Shown: positions 1 to 9,972, counted from the stretch's first letter. The stretch is DNA of 13,410 bases from Saccoglossus kowalevskii (GCF_000003605.2 NW_003149768.1:326440-339849); one strand, 5' to 3'. Numbers and translations are program-made. The notes: generated from the sequence alone by a model not told the origin.

Positions 1-170
1 ATTGGCGATAACTAACCGTAGTCAAACGGTTCCGCTGGGCAAGTTCAGCCTGGCGCCCTCTTCGGTCGTTTTTAGATATGAGGAAGTAAGTATTTATTTG
101 TTGGCACGTTCAGTTGGTTTGTCGTTGTCATATTTCGGAATCATTCTCGAACCACGAATCACTGTGAACC
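1..170 (+). promoter_or_regulatory. 5' flank and leader of the TRIM-NHL gene
   Basis: This stretch lies directly upstream of the ATG at 171, which has a good animal start context (ACC before ATG, G after it). I see no TATA box. An inverted CCAAT (ATTGG) is at 1-5, and an AACCGT/ACGGTT inverted repeat at 14-31 resembles a Myb site. A three-codon upstream ORF (ATG AGG AAG TAA) sits at 78-89 and overlaps a donor-like GTAAGTAT at 86-93, so a short upstream non-coding exon is possible. I found no matching acceptor before 171. The transcription start cannot be placed. Confidence 0.35.
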
Positions 171-2166
171 ATGGCAGCTAAACGATCTGTCAACAAGATT
201 GATGAAGATCTACTGACATGTTCTGTTTGTTTGGAACGTTACAAGAATCCAAAGATTTTACCATGTTGCCATTCATTCTGTGAGCAGTGTTTGGTGAAGT
301 TGAAAGGACCACATGACACGGTTAAATGCCCCAAACTGCAGACAACGTATATCCGTGAGTAACATCCACGAACTCCCGCCAAGTACGATAATTAATTCTG
401 TCATAGACATGGTTGAAGAACAGGAAAGGCATCCAGACGATAAAACATGCCATGGTTGTGAAGAAAACTCATCAACAAACAGGTGTGTAGACTGTGCTAT
501 GGATTTGTGTACAACGTGCACCAAAGTTCACAGTAAAATGCCAGTCAGTCGACATCATCGTATTATGACTATTGAAGAACTTGAAAAGGCCAAATTACGG
601 GACAAGTCGATAGCATTGGCTTCTGTTTGTTGTACTTCTCATCAAGACAAACTTACTGAACTTTACTGTGAGCAATGTCAAGTAGCAATCTGTCATTTAT
701 GTTTGAGGTCAAAGCACAAAGGTCATGCAATAATCGACGTAGAGGGGGCTGCAGATAGATTTTGTAAGATGGCAACAGATCACATAAAACTCTTGAAAGC
801 AAAACAAAGTGAAGTAAAACAAAGCAAAATAAGTGCCACAAAACTAACTGAGGATTTAGAAAAACAACATTTGCAGCGAAAACAACAGATAAAGAAACAT
901 TCACGAGAAACTATTGAGAAATTAACAAAAATAATAAAGCAGGAAGAAAGCAGTCACTTGACTAAATTAAAAACTGATTATGACAAAATGAATGAAGAGA
1001 TTAACAGACAAATGCACCAGTATGAAACAACTGAGGAACTACTGACAAGTACAATAACGTTTATAAACAATTTATTACAATATAGCAGTGCTACACAGCT
1101 GATGAAAACTAGTAAAGAAACAACAAATCAACTGAAAAGTATGATGTCACTTGATACAACATGGAATGATAAAAATAGATCACTTCCACAGTTTTATCCT
1201 GGTGACATCACACTGCAAGGCATGCTGGGAACATTTCAGACTACAGAGGTAGATTATGTCTCACATTCATATCAGCAAACGCAAGAATCATCACATGTTA
1301 CAAATACTCCAATGAAATTAGAGAAAATTATAGGGGGAGAAGGCACGGCACCGGAGATGTTTGATGTACCACTTGGAGTGAGTATCAATACATGTGGTGA
1401 TATTGTGGTTGCTGATAATAGGAATGAGAGAGTTCAGATTATAGATATATATGGTACACAAAAGTCAAAGTTAAAATTTACAGGATATAGTAAACCAGTC
1501 AGACCCATAGATGTAGCAGTATCAGTAGATAATACATACTTCATTACAGATGGATCATGGGTAGGTAATGAAGGAAATAATCAGGTGATTGTATGTAATC
1601 AATATGGAAAGGTTATGTGTTTTGGTGGGAAAGAATTACAGGATCCGTGTGGAATTGCTATCAACCATAATAATGGTATTGTATATGTGGTTGATAGTGA
1701 TGCACATTGTATAAGATTATATGAAAAAGCAGGTTTTAAGTATATTAAGTCAGTTGGTAGTGAGGGTCAAGGGTCATGTCAATTTGAATATCCAATGTTT
1801 ATAGCTATCAATAGTAAGGGATGTATAATTGTTTCAGATGCAGGGAATGGTCGCATTCAGGTTTTTACGTCTGATGGTTTATTTATGTTTGCATTCAGTG
1901 GCCATCCAAATGACAAGTTTGACTGGCCCTGTGGCATTGCTACTGATAAGAATGATAATATTCATGTATGTGATTCTAACAACCATAGAGTGCAGTTGTT
2001 TAACAGTAAAGGTGAATTTATAACCAATATTGCTAGTGGTAGAAGAGTACTGTATGGTCCTACAGGTATTGCAATTACTGATGATGGTAAACTTGTAGTC
2101 ACTGATCGCTCGGATTGTATTAAAATCTTTCCATCAGGAATGATGATTGTCAATCAAATTAAATGA
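171..2166 (+). CDS. TRIM-NHL protein (RING, B-box x2, coiled coil, six NHL repeats), frameshifted inside the RING
   Basis: This is a single-exon TRIM-NHL gene. Family members are cytoplasmic RING E3 ubiquitin ligases whose NHL beta-propeller binds protein or RNA targets. The frame from ATG 171 gives a C3HC4 RING with ligands C17, C20, C32, H34, C37, C40 and C53, then runs out of frame and stops at 360. The eighth cysteine (codon 337-339) and everything after it lie in the +1 frame, open from 313 to 2166. The extra base is in the run CCCCAAA (329-335). In the long frame, counted from ATG 313, B-box 1 spans residues 46-82 and B-box 2 spans 107-138 (C107, H110, C119, C122, C127, C130, H135, H138). 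A Lys/Gln/Glu-rich coiled coil covers about 145-275. Six NHL blades start near 345, 393, 440, 490, 535 and 579. There is no room for the filamin domain found in TRIM2, TRIM3 and TRIM71, so orthology to those is not claimed. Without the extra base the product would be 664 residues. The gene may be a recent pseudogene, may carry an assembly error, or may express a RING-less 617-residue protein from ATG 313. Confidence 0.92.
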
Positions 2167-2176
2167 CCTTTGACCT
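2164..2176 (-). promoter_or_regulatory. Perfect DR1 nuclear-receptor motif at the TRIM-NHL stop codon
   Basis: The plus strand reads TGACCT-T-TGACCT, so the minus strand is AGGTCA-A-AGGTCA, the consensus direct repeat with 1-bp spacing bound by RXR heterodimers, HNF4 and COUP-type receptors. Its first three bases are the stop codon. The match is exact, but its position in a coding end argues for chance unless occupancy is shown. Confidence 0.3.
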
Positions 2177-3160
2177 GAAAGGGAAGGGAATATTGCGAAT
2201 TTTAATGGTTGCCAAATAGTATGTGTTTGTGCTGTTAAGTAAAATGTATTTGTCGTTGTTGAAAATTCTGTGTGTGTAAAATTGTAATATATGCCTCTCT
2301 AAGGCTACGTACACGGCTGTTGTTCTAAATTGTTGCATTTCGGAAAAGCTAATAAGTAAACGTTGTGTAATTGGCAAAATGAATCACCGTTTTGTAATAT
2401 TTGATGAAATGCAATGAGTACTTTAGCTTTTTTCTTGCCGCTCCTTTTAGAGTGATTTCCAAATGACGGGTAAACTCGTCGCAGATGGCGCTATTGATGT
2501 ACAAAAAGTGAACATTATTGTTTGCTCTCAGGCCACTAAAGGACTCAGAACAGATTGTGGTCTGAGCTTTCCTACCTGTGCAGTAAAGTTTGGCAGAATT
2601 ACTGCAAAAAGCATAATTGGAAAATCTTATATTTACGTTTGATCGAATATGTACGTGGAACGACAGCACCCGCTAACTTGAAACAATAACCTGTTTTAAA
2701 TGAACTTCCCAAATTCACCGGATATTCTCAAAATACTATCCGACATACATCACATAGCTGGTGTTTTTGAAGTTCCTCCTGCCACGTCGCGTTATGGAGA
2801 TGAAATCACATTGACTTGTAAGACGTAGTTAATGCTATTTATTGATGTAAAGTATTGAGTTTGTCGGACATACACACATATTGGCATTGAAAACTGCTTT
2901 TTCACCCTCAAAGCAAATCCTTATTATGTGGATGATGATGAAACTGTTTTGCGGGATACACATTGAGTTGAAAACAAAGGTATTGTTTGCTTTGCCCTAG
3001 GACTATCAAACTACCAACGTGATATCGCCATCACACTTCGAACACAAGCTTTGACACACGTATACGTTACGTATTGTCTCAAACCCATTTTGAAAGCCTT
3101 CAGTTAGTCTTGTAAACTATTTGGTGGGGCTGGTCCACATATAGGACAGTGGTCGAGGCG
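2177..3160. other. Intergenic, no gene recognised
   Basis: This is AT-rich DNA downstream of the TRIM-NHL gene. There is no canonical AATAAA shortly after the stop. The nearest variant is ATTAAA at 2158-2163, which overlaps the last codons. A 106-codon minus-strand open frame at 2349-2669 has no recognisable domain and an AT-driven composition, and I treat it as chance. No tRNA, repeat array or transposon motif was seen. Confidence 0.5.
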
Positions 3161-3185
3161 TCGCGTCGTGTCGTGTCGTGTCTTG
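3161..3185. repeat. Pentanucleotide microsatellite (TCGTG)n
   Basis: There are five consecutive 5-bp units: TCGCG, three exact TCGTG, then TCTTG. The GC-rich, CpG-bearing run stands out in an AT-rich background. Confidence 0.85.
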
Positions 3186-4331
3186 TTCGATATACGACTT
3201 ATAACGACGTACACAACGCGTATAAAATACATTGGTTCTTTACATGAAATTCGGACACTCGCTGCGCCACAATCACCCCCCTTCAATTTATACATATTCA
3301 TGATTTAGCACGAACAACACGAAGCCAACTATCGACATGTACTCCAGATAGTTCAAAGTACATTGTGTCTGTCAGATCGATCTTTGTGTGCGTTTTGTGT
3401 TAAATACTTTGATGATTATCATTCGAAATAGTTATTATCGCACTGTCGTTGTCACGTGCTATGGACACACGAGGAAGAGGCAAGTAGGAACTGGGAACCC
3501 CCAGTCAATCAGAGTGACATATATGCGAGAATAGAACGTTCGCATCTACAGAACATTAAACAAGTATATCCAAAAATCAATTACATGCCAAGCACTAAAT
3601 GCACAAATACAAATACCCTGAGCACTGTAGCAGGGATAAATTTAATTTGCTATACGTAACTTGCTTAACTACAGTTCATTGTTCACACTGGAAACGAAGC
3701 AGGCTGCAGAACTTCTTAGCGGAGACTTGGTATTGTAGAGGCGGCATACACTAGTCAAAGTGTCTAATTTTCGGGTAGTTTAAGCGTCCAATTCACAACC
3801 ATTTCCGCAGGTTTGTTTGTAAAGCCGGTGCATGAAGCAGTTGACTTTCGGACAGGCAGAAGGCAAAGCCATGATAGTATTTTGAAACAGGTGCAATCAA
3901 TCACCACGAAGTGCACGTCCACGTATAACCGCCAAACCATCCAGCTGCAGTTCAACGCAAAATCTACCACAGTACTGAACGTCAAACCACATGACTGCCC
4001 TATATTTACTCAGAGATCTCCCCAAATGCAGCGAATATCATAATATGGCTCAAACTGTCATAGAATATTCAACTCAGATGAACTTAAGAAAGAACAATGG
4101 CTAATGAATATTTTGTATAAACGCAAAAATACATTTCTACAAGATCAAATATTGAAATATCGTCACAGATGTATTGTTCTTAAATGTTGTGTATGGTATT
4201 TTTTACAAATTTGTTAAGAACATGTTACAATGGTTATGCGATATCACAGACTATTCGACCATAGATGCAGTATTTGATGTACTCGATGACGATTAAATTA
4301 ATTTACAGTACACTGTCCTCACAATATTGTC
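3186..4331. other. Intergenic, no gene recognised
   Basis: Short open frames occur on both strands (plus 3456-3659 and 3813-4043, minus 3764-3985), but none shows a domain, a signal peptide or a convincing splice context. The stretch 3700-4040 is less AT-rich than its surroundings and is open on both strands, so it could be an old repeat or a decayed exon. I found no family signature in it. Confidence 0.4.
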
Positions 4332-4340
4332 TTAACACCT

Positions 4341-6184
4341 TCACGTACTATATATACGTAACAGTTGAATCTGTGAAAAATTAACCGTAGAGTATGTACT
4401 TTAAGTGGTTCTCTTAAATTAAGTTCTATTTGTAAACAATATAAAGAAAGTTAGGTGGCCCTGTTTGTCCCTGGAGGTCAGTTACAATCTAGATTGTTTT
4501 GTCTAGGGAATAGGAACCCCCAGTATTCTACAAATAAAACGTTTGGAAATGTGAGTGCAGGGTACCTACTTTTAATAATTCACATTTGTTAGCCTAAATT
4601 AAGTTTTCTTGTTCTTAAAGTTGTGTTATGCAAATTTACGAAATGTTAATTCAATTTCACGTAACAGCTTTTATAAAAATATTATAAAAAGCGAGTGCTA
4701 GCGTGAGTCTTCAATTTAAATCGCTTTAAATAACTTATTTTACCTCAGTTACCTCGCATGGAACCTACATTCAACATGAAATGATGCCACTCCTGTGGCA
4801 CTTTTATAATAAATTTGTCTTTAGAGCAATTGCAGTTACTATAGCAATCACCATGGCGATTACAGTTACTAGGAGTTACGAGGACCATTCCTATTGACTA
4901 TGATTAGTAAAATTTGGCCATAAGCGTGTTATTTAATTTATATAACAGTTATTTATTTCTACTGATTTGGGGATATTTAAACAGGGTTTATTAAGGATAC
5001 TTAATCTATCTATTTTTAGTAAGTTAACTTATTTATTATAATAATGTTAGCAATTGTGCACAATGATTAACAATGCAAGCATTTGCATACTTCCCGTGAT
5101 ACTCAACAATGAAGTCAGTTTTGGTCAGTAAAACCACTGGACTCGTCTGAGAACCTTCTCCCATCTTTCTGAATCATTCATCCCAGAATTGGTTTTATTG
5201 ATGTTTTTTTAACACGCCAGTACAGTTTGTAACTTCTACAAACGAGACTGTTTTGTATTTTGATAGTACAGACATATGACATGGTATGTACATTTTTGAT
5301 ATTGTTAAATGAAACCTGTCTCGATTTACAATAGTTTGCCTTTCATTTCAACTTTTTCTCACTGGCGTATAAGAAATTAAGTAGTAAAAACTGCGAATAG
5401 TCTGGCCGTCTAATCTTGAGGGGTCCATTTCACAGGAGATCGTAAAAAACTGCGTCATACAGAGTATTTTTTAAAAGATTTGAAGAAAGGTAAATTTAGA
5501 CTCAACCCACCCAATGTCGATCGCATGTTTATATAACTGTATGAATGTCTTGAAATTTTCACAACGTCTCTACGAACAAAAGGACGTCTGGACTTATTTT
5601 CAAAGCTTTGCATTCTAGGACAATGACAATCGAAGTGTGAAATACTGACCGGGATTCAATATACGGCACACATCCTGCTTGACAACTTTGTAATATGAAA
5701 ACAAAACACACTATATATACGCCTGGACGCCATTTTGTTAATAAACAGCTGATAAACGTTGTGTGAAAGTATCACTCGAAATAAACAAGAATTGTGAGAA
5801 CTATTTAAATTTGAACTTCCATTGTAAACCGAAAAATGCAAGTGGAAATAATGGCTAATTTGCATAACCTTTCACACAGTAAGAAGTTTGCTAATGCTCA
5901 TGTTAATTAAAATAGTTGTAACAGTTCCACATTTAAACCTATTATCGTTTTGTAAAAAGTTAAATATAGTGCACAATATGGAGATCCCGTCATTACTTTT
6001 TGTCACCATGTTTACTTTTGATTATTCATGTACAGCCTTGCTAAATCTTGCTAAGCATTCAAAAAGAGAGAATGTCTGTACCTGTTTTCTATATTTTAAA
6101 ATCGTCTTCTGGGTATGTACCACTATTCACAATACTGCGAAATTTTGATAGTCTATAGCCAAGACTATTTTGATAATAAAAAGC
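4341..6184 (+). other. Unassigned AT-rich stretch, possible body of a retroposed insertion
   Basis: No protein domain was found. A small inverted repeat (GCTTTTATAA at 4667-4676 against TTATAAAAAGC at 4682-4692) and an AATAAA at 4532-4537 are present. The right end carries AATAAA and then poly(A), and the 9-bp TTAACACCT occurs both just before this stretch (4332-4340) and just after the poly(A) (6213-6221). That would fit a plus-strand retroposed transcript with a target-site duplication. The 86-codon open frame at 5888-6148 is not recognisable. The insertion reading is tentative. Confidence 0.3.
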
Positions 6185-6210
6185 AAAAAAAAAAAAAAAA
6201 AAAAAAAAAA
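6175..6210 (+). repeat. AATAAA plus 26-bp poly(A) tract
   Basis: AATAAA at 6175-6180 is followed by AAGC and then an uninterrupted run of 26 A from 6185 to 6210. This is the usual look of the 3' end of a retroposed RNA in the plus orientation, although the gap between signal and tail is shorter than usual. It abuts a LINE remnant in the opposite orientation, so it is not that LINE's own tail. Confidence 0.75.
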
Positions 6211-6545
6211 CATTAACACCTAAGTGCCCACGAACGAACGAAATCTATACCTTAAGTTATTTAATTCTTTGTGCTGAAGAGATTCAAAGTTTAAAAAATT
6301 TCTATTTACCCTATTACCACTATCTGCTAGCCCATGTAATGCTAAAGATCAATTTGTTGACGTTGTTATAAGTCACTCGCACTAGATTCAAGCAAAATAT
6401 ACTGTATAAATAAGATCTAAATAACATACACTTAACGTGATCTGAGCTTTTTATAAATTTTCTTAAAATAAAATTTGACCCAGCCTTGCCATCTAATAAC
6501 ACCATATGGCCAGAATACTGAGACGAAAACGAGAGGATTGCCACG
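6211..6545 (-). pseudogene. LINE ORF2 C-terminal fragment after the RT
   Basis: The minus-strand frame running 6544 to 6320 shows the conserved post-RT block, with VKCMLFRSYLYSIFCLNL near 6400-6450. This resembles the LF-SYC-S-Y-C-LW pattern common downstream of CR1-like RT. A second short open piece from about 6310 down to 6220 (NFLNFESLQHK and onward) continues the homology in another frame to the edge of the poly(A). Taken alone the 74-codon frame looks like an orphan gene, but its context shows it is LINE coding sequence. Confidence 0.7.
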
Positions 6546-7440
6546 CTTTGAACCCTTCTCTGTTCTCATGTTTTTGAAAGGAATGACATGCATTCTGTTT
6601 TAGTAGTGTGGATAAGAATGTAAAACTTCTTAGCATAACACTCGCAGATCCCAACAAGCTTTTTCAATAATTTGACAGAAGGTGAAACTAACAAAATATC
6701 ATCAGCATAAAAAAATTATTAGTTATTTTACCAGCTAAATGACACCCAACACCTGCTTTTTGCAGCCTAGTACTGAGATCACCACTATAAATAGGAATTA
6801 ACGTCGGCGAAAAAATACCTTCTTGTCGAACTCCATTGGTTACTTACTCTAAAGAACGCAGATATTTCTGAAGTCAAAAAGTTTGACCTCGATACAATAA
6901 CTTCAAATAATTTAACGTATCAAACGCTTTTGTTGCGTTCATGAAACAACTCTGTTAAATGCTTACGTTTAAACCCAAACGGATAATCACTAGTCACGAT
7001 AATTTCTTCAATTCGATTCAAATAATTTCGATAAAAGTTACTATAGCAACAGGTTATTCACTCTTGTGATATCTTCAGTTTTATCTTTAACAATTGAGAC
7101 AATCATTGCATCTTCGAAATTGTCACACAGTATTTAATCAGCATATATGACACGTTCCGAGCACAGTCTGTCTTTTCCGAAACATTTATCTTTTTCAAAT
7201 TTATTAACGGCTACTTTGATTTCATTATAGGTGACCATCATATCATAACATCATGGTAATTCACGCCATTCGTAGCTGATATCATATGATTGTTGTTTTG
7301 GTAATTTTTTACAGACTGAAATGAGATTCATAATGCTTTTTCCACATATTACAAATGCTTGTTTGCTTATCACAATCTCTATAGTAGATGGTATAGGGCC
7401 AACTTTGTTAGTGTAACAATGTAAGGCCTGCTTATTGCTA
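6546..7440 (-). pseudogene. LINE reverse transcriptase domain, decayed
   Basis: Read on the minus strand, motifs appear in order. MWKKHYES (near 7325-7350) precedes the RT. VTYNEIKVAV near 7200-7230 is followed by LCSERVIYAD, then IVKDKTEDITRVNN near 7053-7097. FGFKRKH is at 6959-6979 and ATKAFD (palm motif A) at 6919-6936. GVRQEGIFSP begins at 6834, and YADD, the catalytic Asp pair of motif C, is at 6698-6709, followed by ILLVSPSVK. A run of seven T just before YADD carries a frameshift. Stops occur between motif A and GVRQ. The motif A context reads NATKAFD where a catalytic Asp is expected in place of Asn, so it is inactive even before the frameshifts are counted. Confidence 0.85.
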
Positions 7441-8280
7441 ATGCGAGGGCACCCACATAACAGGAGGTCATTTCACAGGTTATTTCACTGCTAGAATGGG
7501 GATAGACAAGACAATAGTACTGGAAATGAAATACACATACACAAACATATCGAGTTAATACCTCTCAAAATAATTACAAGAAATAAAAGACAGAAAAATA
7601 CAATGAATAAAGGCACTGAAATAGTGGATTGTTTAGAGAAGTGTGCATTGGTGATGACTCACAGTTCCAGGATGTAGAAATGAATGACAGTCAATGGCTT
7701 CTGCGACACAACAACGAAGAAATACAGGAGTCTTACTTGCAGAGAAACGCTGTTATTCTGGAGGGCACTGCTGAAATCAAGAGATCACAAAGCAGTTCAT
7801 ACAAGTCTCCCAAAATGGTGGTTTAAGTCTATATCATTTGCCTTACAATATTGTAGCAGAAACACAAAGGATACTAAGTTGAAAAGATAGACCCTAACTG
7901 TCCTCGGTCTTTCCAATTTATAAGCATGAATGGCCCAGAGTCAGTGATATCACCTGGGTGTCTACATGAGCCAATCAGAATGTGATCTGGGTAGTAGATG
8001 TGTCACGTAGGCAACGCAGTAGATCATAAACATCAAAGAACAGCACATCTGGTAGATTTCAATTCTCCTTCCAAAGTTGTAAACATTTGTTGTTATGTTA
8101 ATCACAAACACACGTGCACATCCTGTATATTCCAACTGTTCTTCCAGAGTTTAAAACAATTATGACCTGTTAATCACCTTTATGACAGTTACAACATGGC
8201 AATACACAGCGTTGCTTCCCATGCACACTTCTATTTGCAGGGTTTGAGGTAATATGACAAAAACATATGATGCTAGCACA
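7441..8280. other. Probable insertion inside the LINE, identity unknown
   Basis: LINE-like coding stops near 7440 (after the minus-strand string NKVGPIPSTIE) and resumes near 8335 (GRPPTRPIY). Related elements have only a few tens of codons between these points, so roughly 0.7 kb here is extra. Two overlapping plus-strand open frames of about 65 codons (7629-7826 and 7684-7890) have no recognisable domain. No clear terminal inverted repeats or target duplication were found by eye. It could be a short non-autonomous element or unrelated DNA brought in by rearrangement. The minus-strand open frame at 8170-8547 runs from LINE sequence into this block. Confidence 0.4.
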
Positions 8281-8640
8281 TACTATTAACTGAATTCCAA
8301 AACTTCCATTTCCCCTGGGATAACTTATAATCAATACATATATTGGTCTAGTAGGTGGTCTTCCATTCATTACTCTCACCATAAATACATTCATAGCATT
8401 GTTATGCAAATCACGAACTGTGTCATTCCATCTTGGGATCTCGTGACATCGTTTAGCGTTGACAGTTGGCATATTATCCTTAGGCGCTACATGCAATGAT
8501 TGAACAATGTCAGTATAGTAGGTCTCGATTTTCACAATTAGGATCACGACAACTCAGTACGTTATTTGGTGTATTATTGTCACACAGAGATGAGTAGTTC
8601 TAGATTAGTACCTTGTAGCTTGATGTTGAGTCGCCTCAGA
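8281..8640 (-). pseudogene. LINE linker between endonuclease and RT
   Basis: Minus-strand translation gives CRDPNCENRD at about 8521-8550. Frame-shifted from it comes IETYYTDIVQSL, then a Pro/Trp block (IPRWNDTV) and GRPPTRPIY near 8335-8370. A Cys-x4-Cys followed by YY-x2-IV-x-L, then P-x-WN, then GRP-x2-G-like is the usual linker layout in CR1/Jockey-type ORF2 proteins. The 125-codon frame at 8170-8547 is therefore a LINE relic rather than a host gene. Confidence 0.7.
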
Positions 8641-9000
8641 TCATTTCAGCATGATTTATGGAATTGCCAAATCAATGCTTGAATTGATTCAGACGTACAT
8701 ACTCTATATAAACGCTGAAAGGACAGTGATCCGACGACATGAAATCATTCATAATACGTATTTTCTTAAATATTGCATTGTAAGCAGAGGGTGTGATCTA
8801 ACCACACAGTACTCTCATGAGCTTCGCTGTAATATGTAAACTTTTCAGTGGAAAGACCAAGGAAACATATATCCGATGTATAGAAATTTCTGTGCAAAAT
8901 TTTCTAAGTACACGCCCAAATGACGATCCTAGATTTGCATTAAAATCATCCAGAATAATATCATTTGTGGCGTTGTATTTTGAACAATACAATAAATTGT
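8641..9000 (-). pseudogene. LINE apurinic-like endonuclease C-terminal half
   Basis: Three endonuclease motifs are visible on the minus strand. DDFNANLG sits at about 8929-8950, where functional elements have GDFNA. WLDH lies at 8793-8804 and SDH, followed by CPFSV, at 8726-8734. The WLDH frame contains a stop a few codons later, and SDH lies in another frame. The N-terminal half (start Met, N and E motifs) is not found beyond 9000, so the element is 5' truncated or diverged there. Confidence 0.75.
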
Positions 9001-9747
9001 TATTGCCAAAAAGTTAAAGAAAAAAAGAAAAATTATTATTCGAACAAGTCGGCAGATATGCACACACTATGAGTATATGGGGGGCTGTAATGCATAACTT
9101 GATGTTCACTGCTTGTTATATTAGATGTGTTTAATTCCTTCAAAGATCCTTTTCATTAGTAAATAACGCCCTCACCTACAATAATTATAATGAGTGGATG
9201 GTCAAAAGTTTGATGATTCGTGTGTATCTATTAGCTAAGCTTGTTGTACATACATTCAAATGAGTATAGGAACCGTTAATGTTGTAGAGTGTATTCTGAG
9301 GGGTAGTGATGTCTTGTTTTCAGGATGCAGCTTGATATTTGCTTTTTTGGTTGTTCAATTATGAATACATGTTTTGTGGAAGATGTGTTAATTGGTTGTT
9401 GGGTCATTGTTTAGACACCCTGCAGCTGTAAATAGTATGGTGCCAATCACAATTTAATATGGCGGTGTCTTCTAAAAACATGTTTATTTATTACTTTTGT
9501 AAATCCTATAATGTCGAGAATAAATGGTATGCTGAACAAGCTTTATTAATTATTGCTGGCAATATTCCAGTATGAATTGGGAGCAAACTGTGACACCACA
9601 TCTAGTCCTTGTATTGTTATGCCTCTAAATTTTTAAAATGTCTTGAAACAGATTCAAATATATTCAAATATAAGGATATTGATTGTAAACTATTAAGATG
9701 AAATAGTGTTCAACAAATTAATTTGTATATGGTAACTTACTTGTAAG
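9001..9747. other. Intergenic, no gene recognised
   Basis: This is AT-rich sequence with no open frame or domain of note. At 9092-9117 it holds a diverged copy of the motif that recurs in the 209-bp repeat downstream (GCATAACTTGATGTTCACTG). A pyrimidine-rich acceptor-like TTTTCAG precedes GATGCAGC at about 9322, but no exon can be defined from it. Confidence 0.45.
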
Positions 9748-9763
9748 GAATGGTATATCACAG

Positions 9764-9833
9764 AAATGATGCTGCGGCTAGACACAAAGCCTTATGGATG
9801 CAAGTAATAGGTGCTGTTTCATTCAGTTTAGAG
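9764..9833 (+). other. Candidate duplicated exon, copy A
   Basis: This 70-nt block starts after ATATCACAG and ends before GTATTAG. From its second base it reads in one open frame from NDAAARHKALWMQ to VSFSLE. Its length is not a multiple of three, so splicing in both copies would shift frame. Mutually exclusive use, or an origin as non-coding repeat, is possible. No neighbouring exon was identified. Confidence 0.3.
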
Positions 9834-9972
9834 GTATTAGGCTTGTAATGAATAATTAATTCAAGGCATCACTTGATGTTCACTGCTTGTAATATTGATA
9901 AATTAATTTCAATATTTAATTTTAATTTTAACAGTAGATGTGATTTGCTGACTGGAAAATGCTATATTTCAG

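Larger units (their letters stand above)
6211..9000 (-). mobile_element. Decayed non-LTR retrotransposon (LINE, CR1/Jockey-like) remnant, antisense
   Basis: Translating the minus strand through frameshifts and stops recovers ORF2 motifs in the expected order from high to low coordinate. These are endonuclease DDFNA, WLDH and SDH, a cysteine-bearing linker, RT palm motifs ending in YADD, and a C-terminal region. In life the protein nicks target DNA and copies the element's RNA by target-primed reverse transcription. Here no frame is intact, the first Asp of palm motif A is Asn, and the N-terminal part of the endonuclease is missing. Motif style suggests the CR1/Rex1/Jockey group, but the clade is not resolved. 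A foreign block interrupts it at about 7441-8280, and a plus-strand poly(A) bounds its 3' side. Confidence 0.85.

Noticed and set aside
313-360. Programmed +1 ribosomal frameshift in the RING
   Set aside because: No downstream structure, pause codon or conserved shift signal is visible. A one-base indel in a homopolymer is simpler.
2349-2669. 106-codon minus-strand open frame as a gene
   Set aside because: No domain, signal or splice context, and its composition is what AT-rich DNA gives by chance.
3764-4043. Overlapping open frames on both strands as an exon or transposon gene
   Set aside because: Neither strand gives a recognisable motif, and the CCGCAG acceptor-like site at 3811 has no partner donor.
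5888-6148. 86-codon hydrophobic open frame just before the poly(A)
   Set aside because: No family likeness, no start context of note and low-complexity AT-driven residues. It is better seen as part of untranslated or repeat sequence.
6185-6210. Poly(A) as the tail of the adjacent LINE
   Set aside because: The LINE is on the minus strand, so its own tail would read as poly(T) on the plus strand.
7037-7050. GTTACTATAGCAAC as an RFX X-box
   Set aside because: It falls in LINE reverse-transcriptase coding sequence (minus strand, AIVT), which explains the bases. A similar but weaker site near 4835 is isolated.
8170-8547. 125-codon minus-strand open frame as a host gene
   Set aside because: Its first part matches the LINE endonuclease-RT linker, and flanking LINE motifs lie on the same strand. 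It is a relic.
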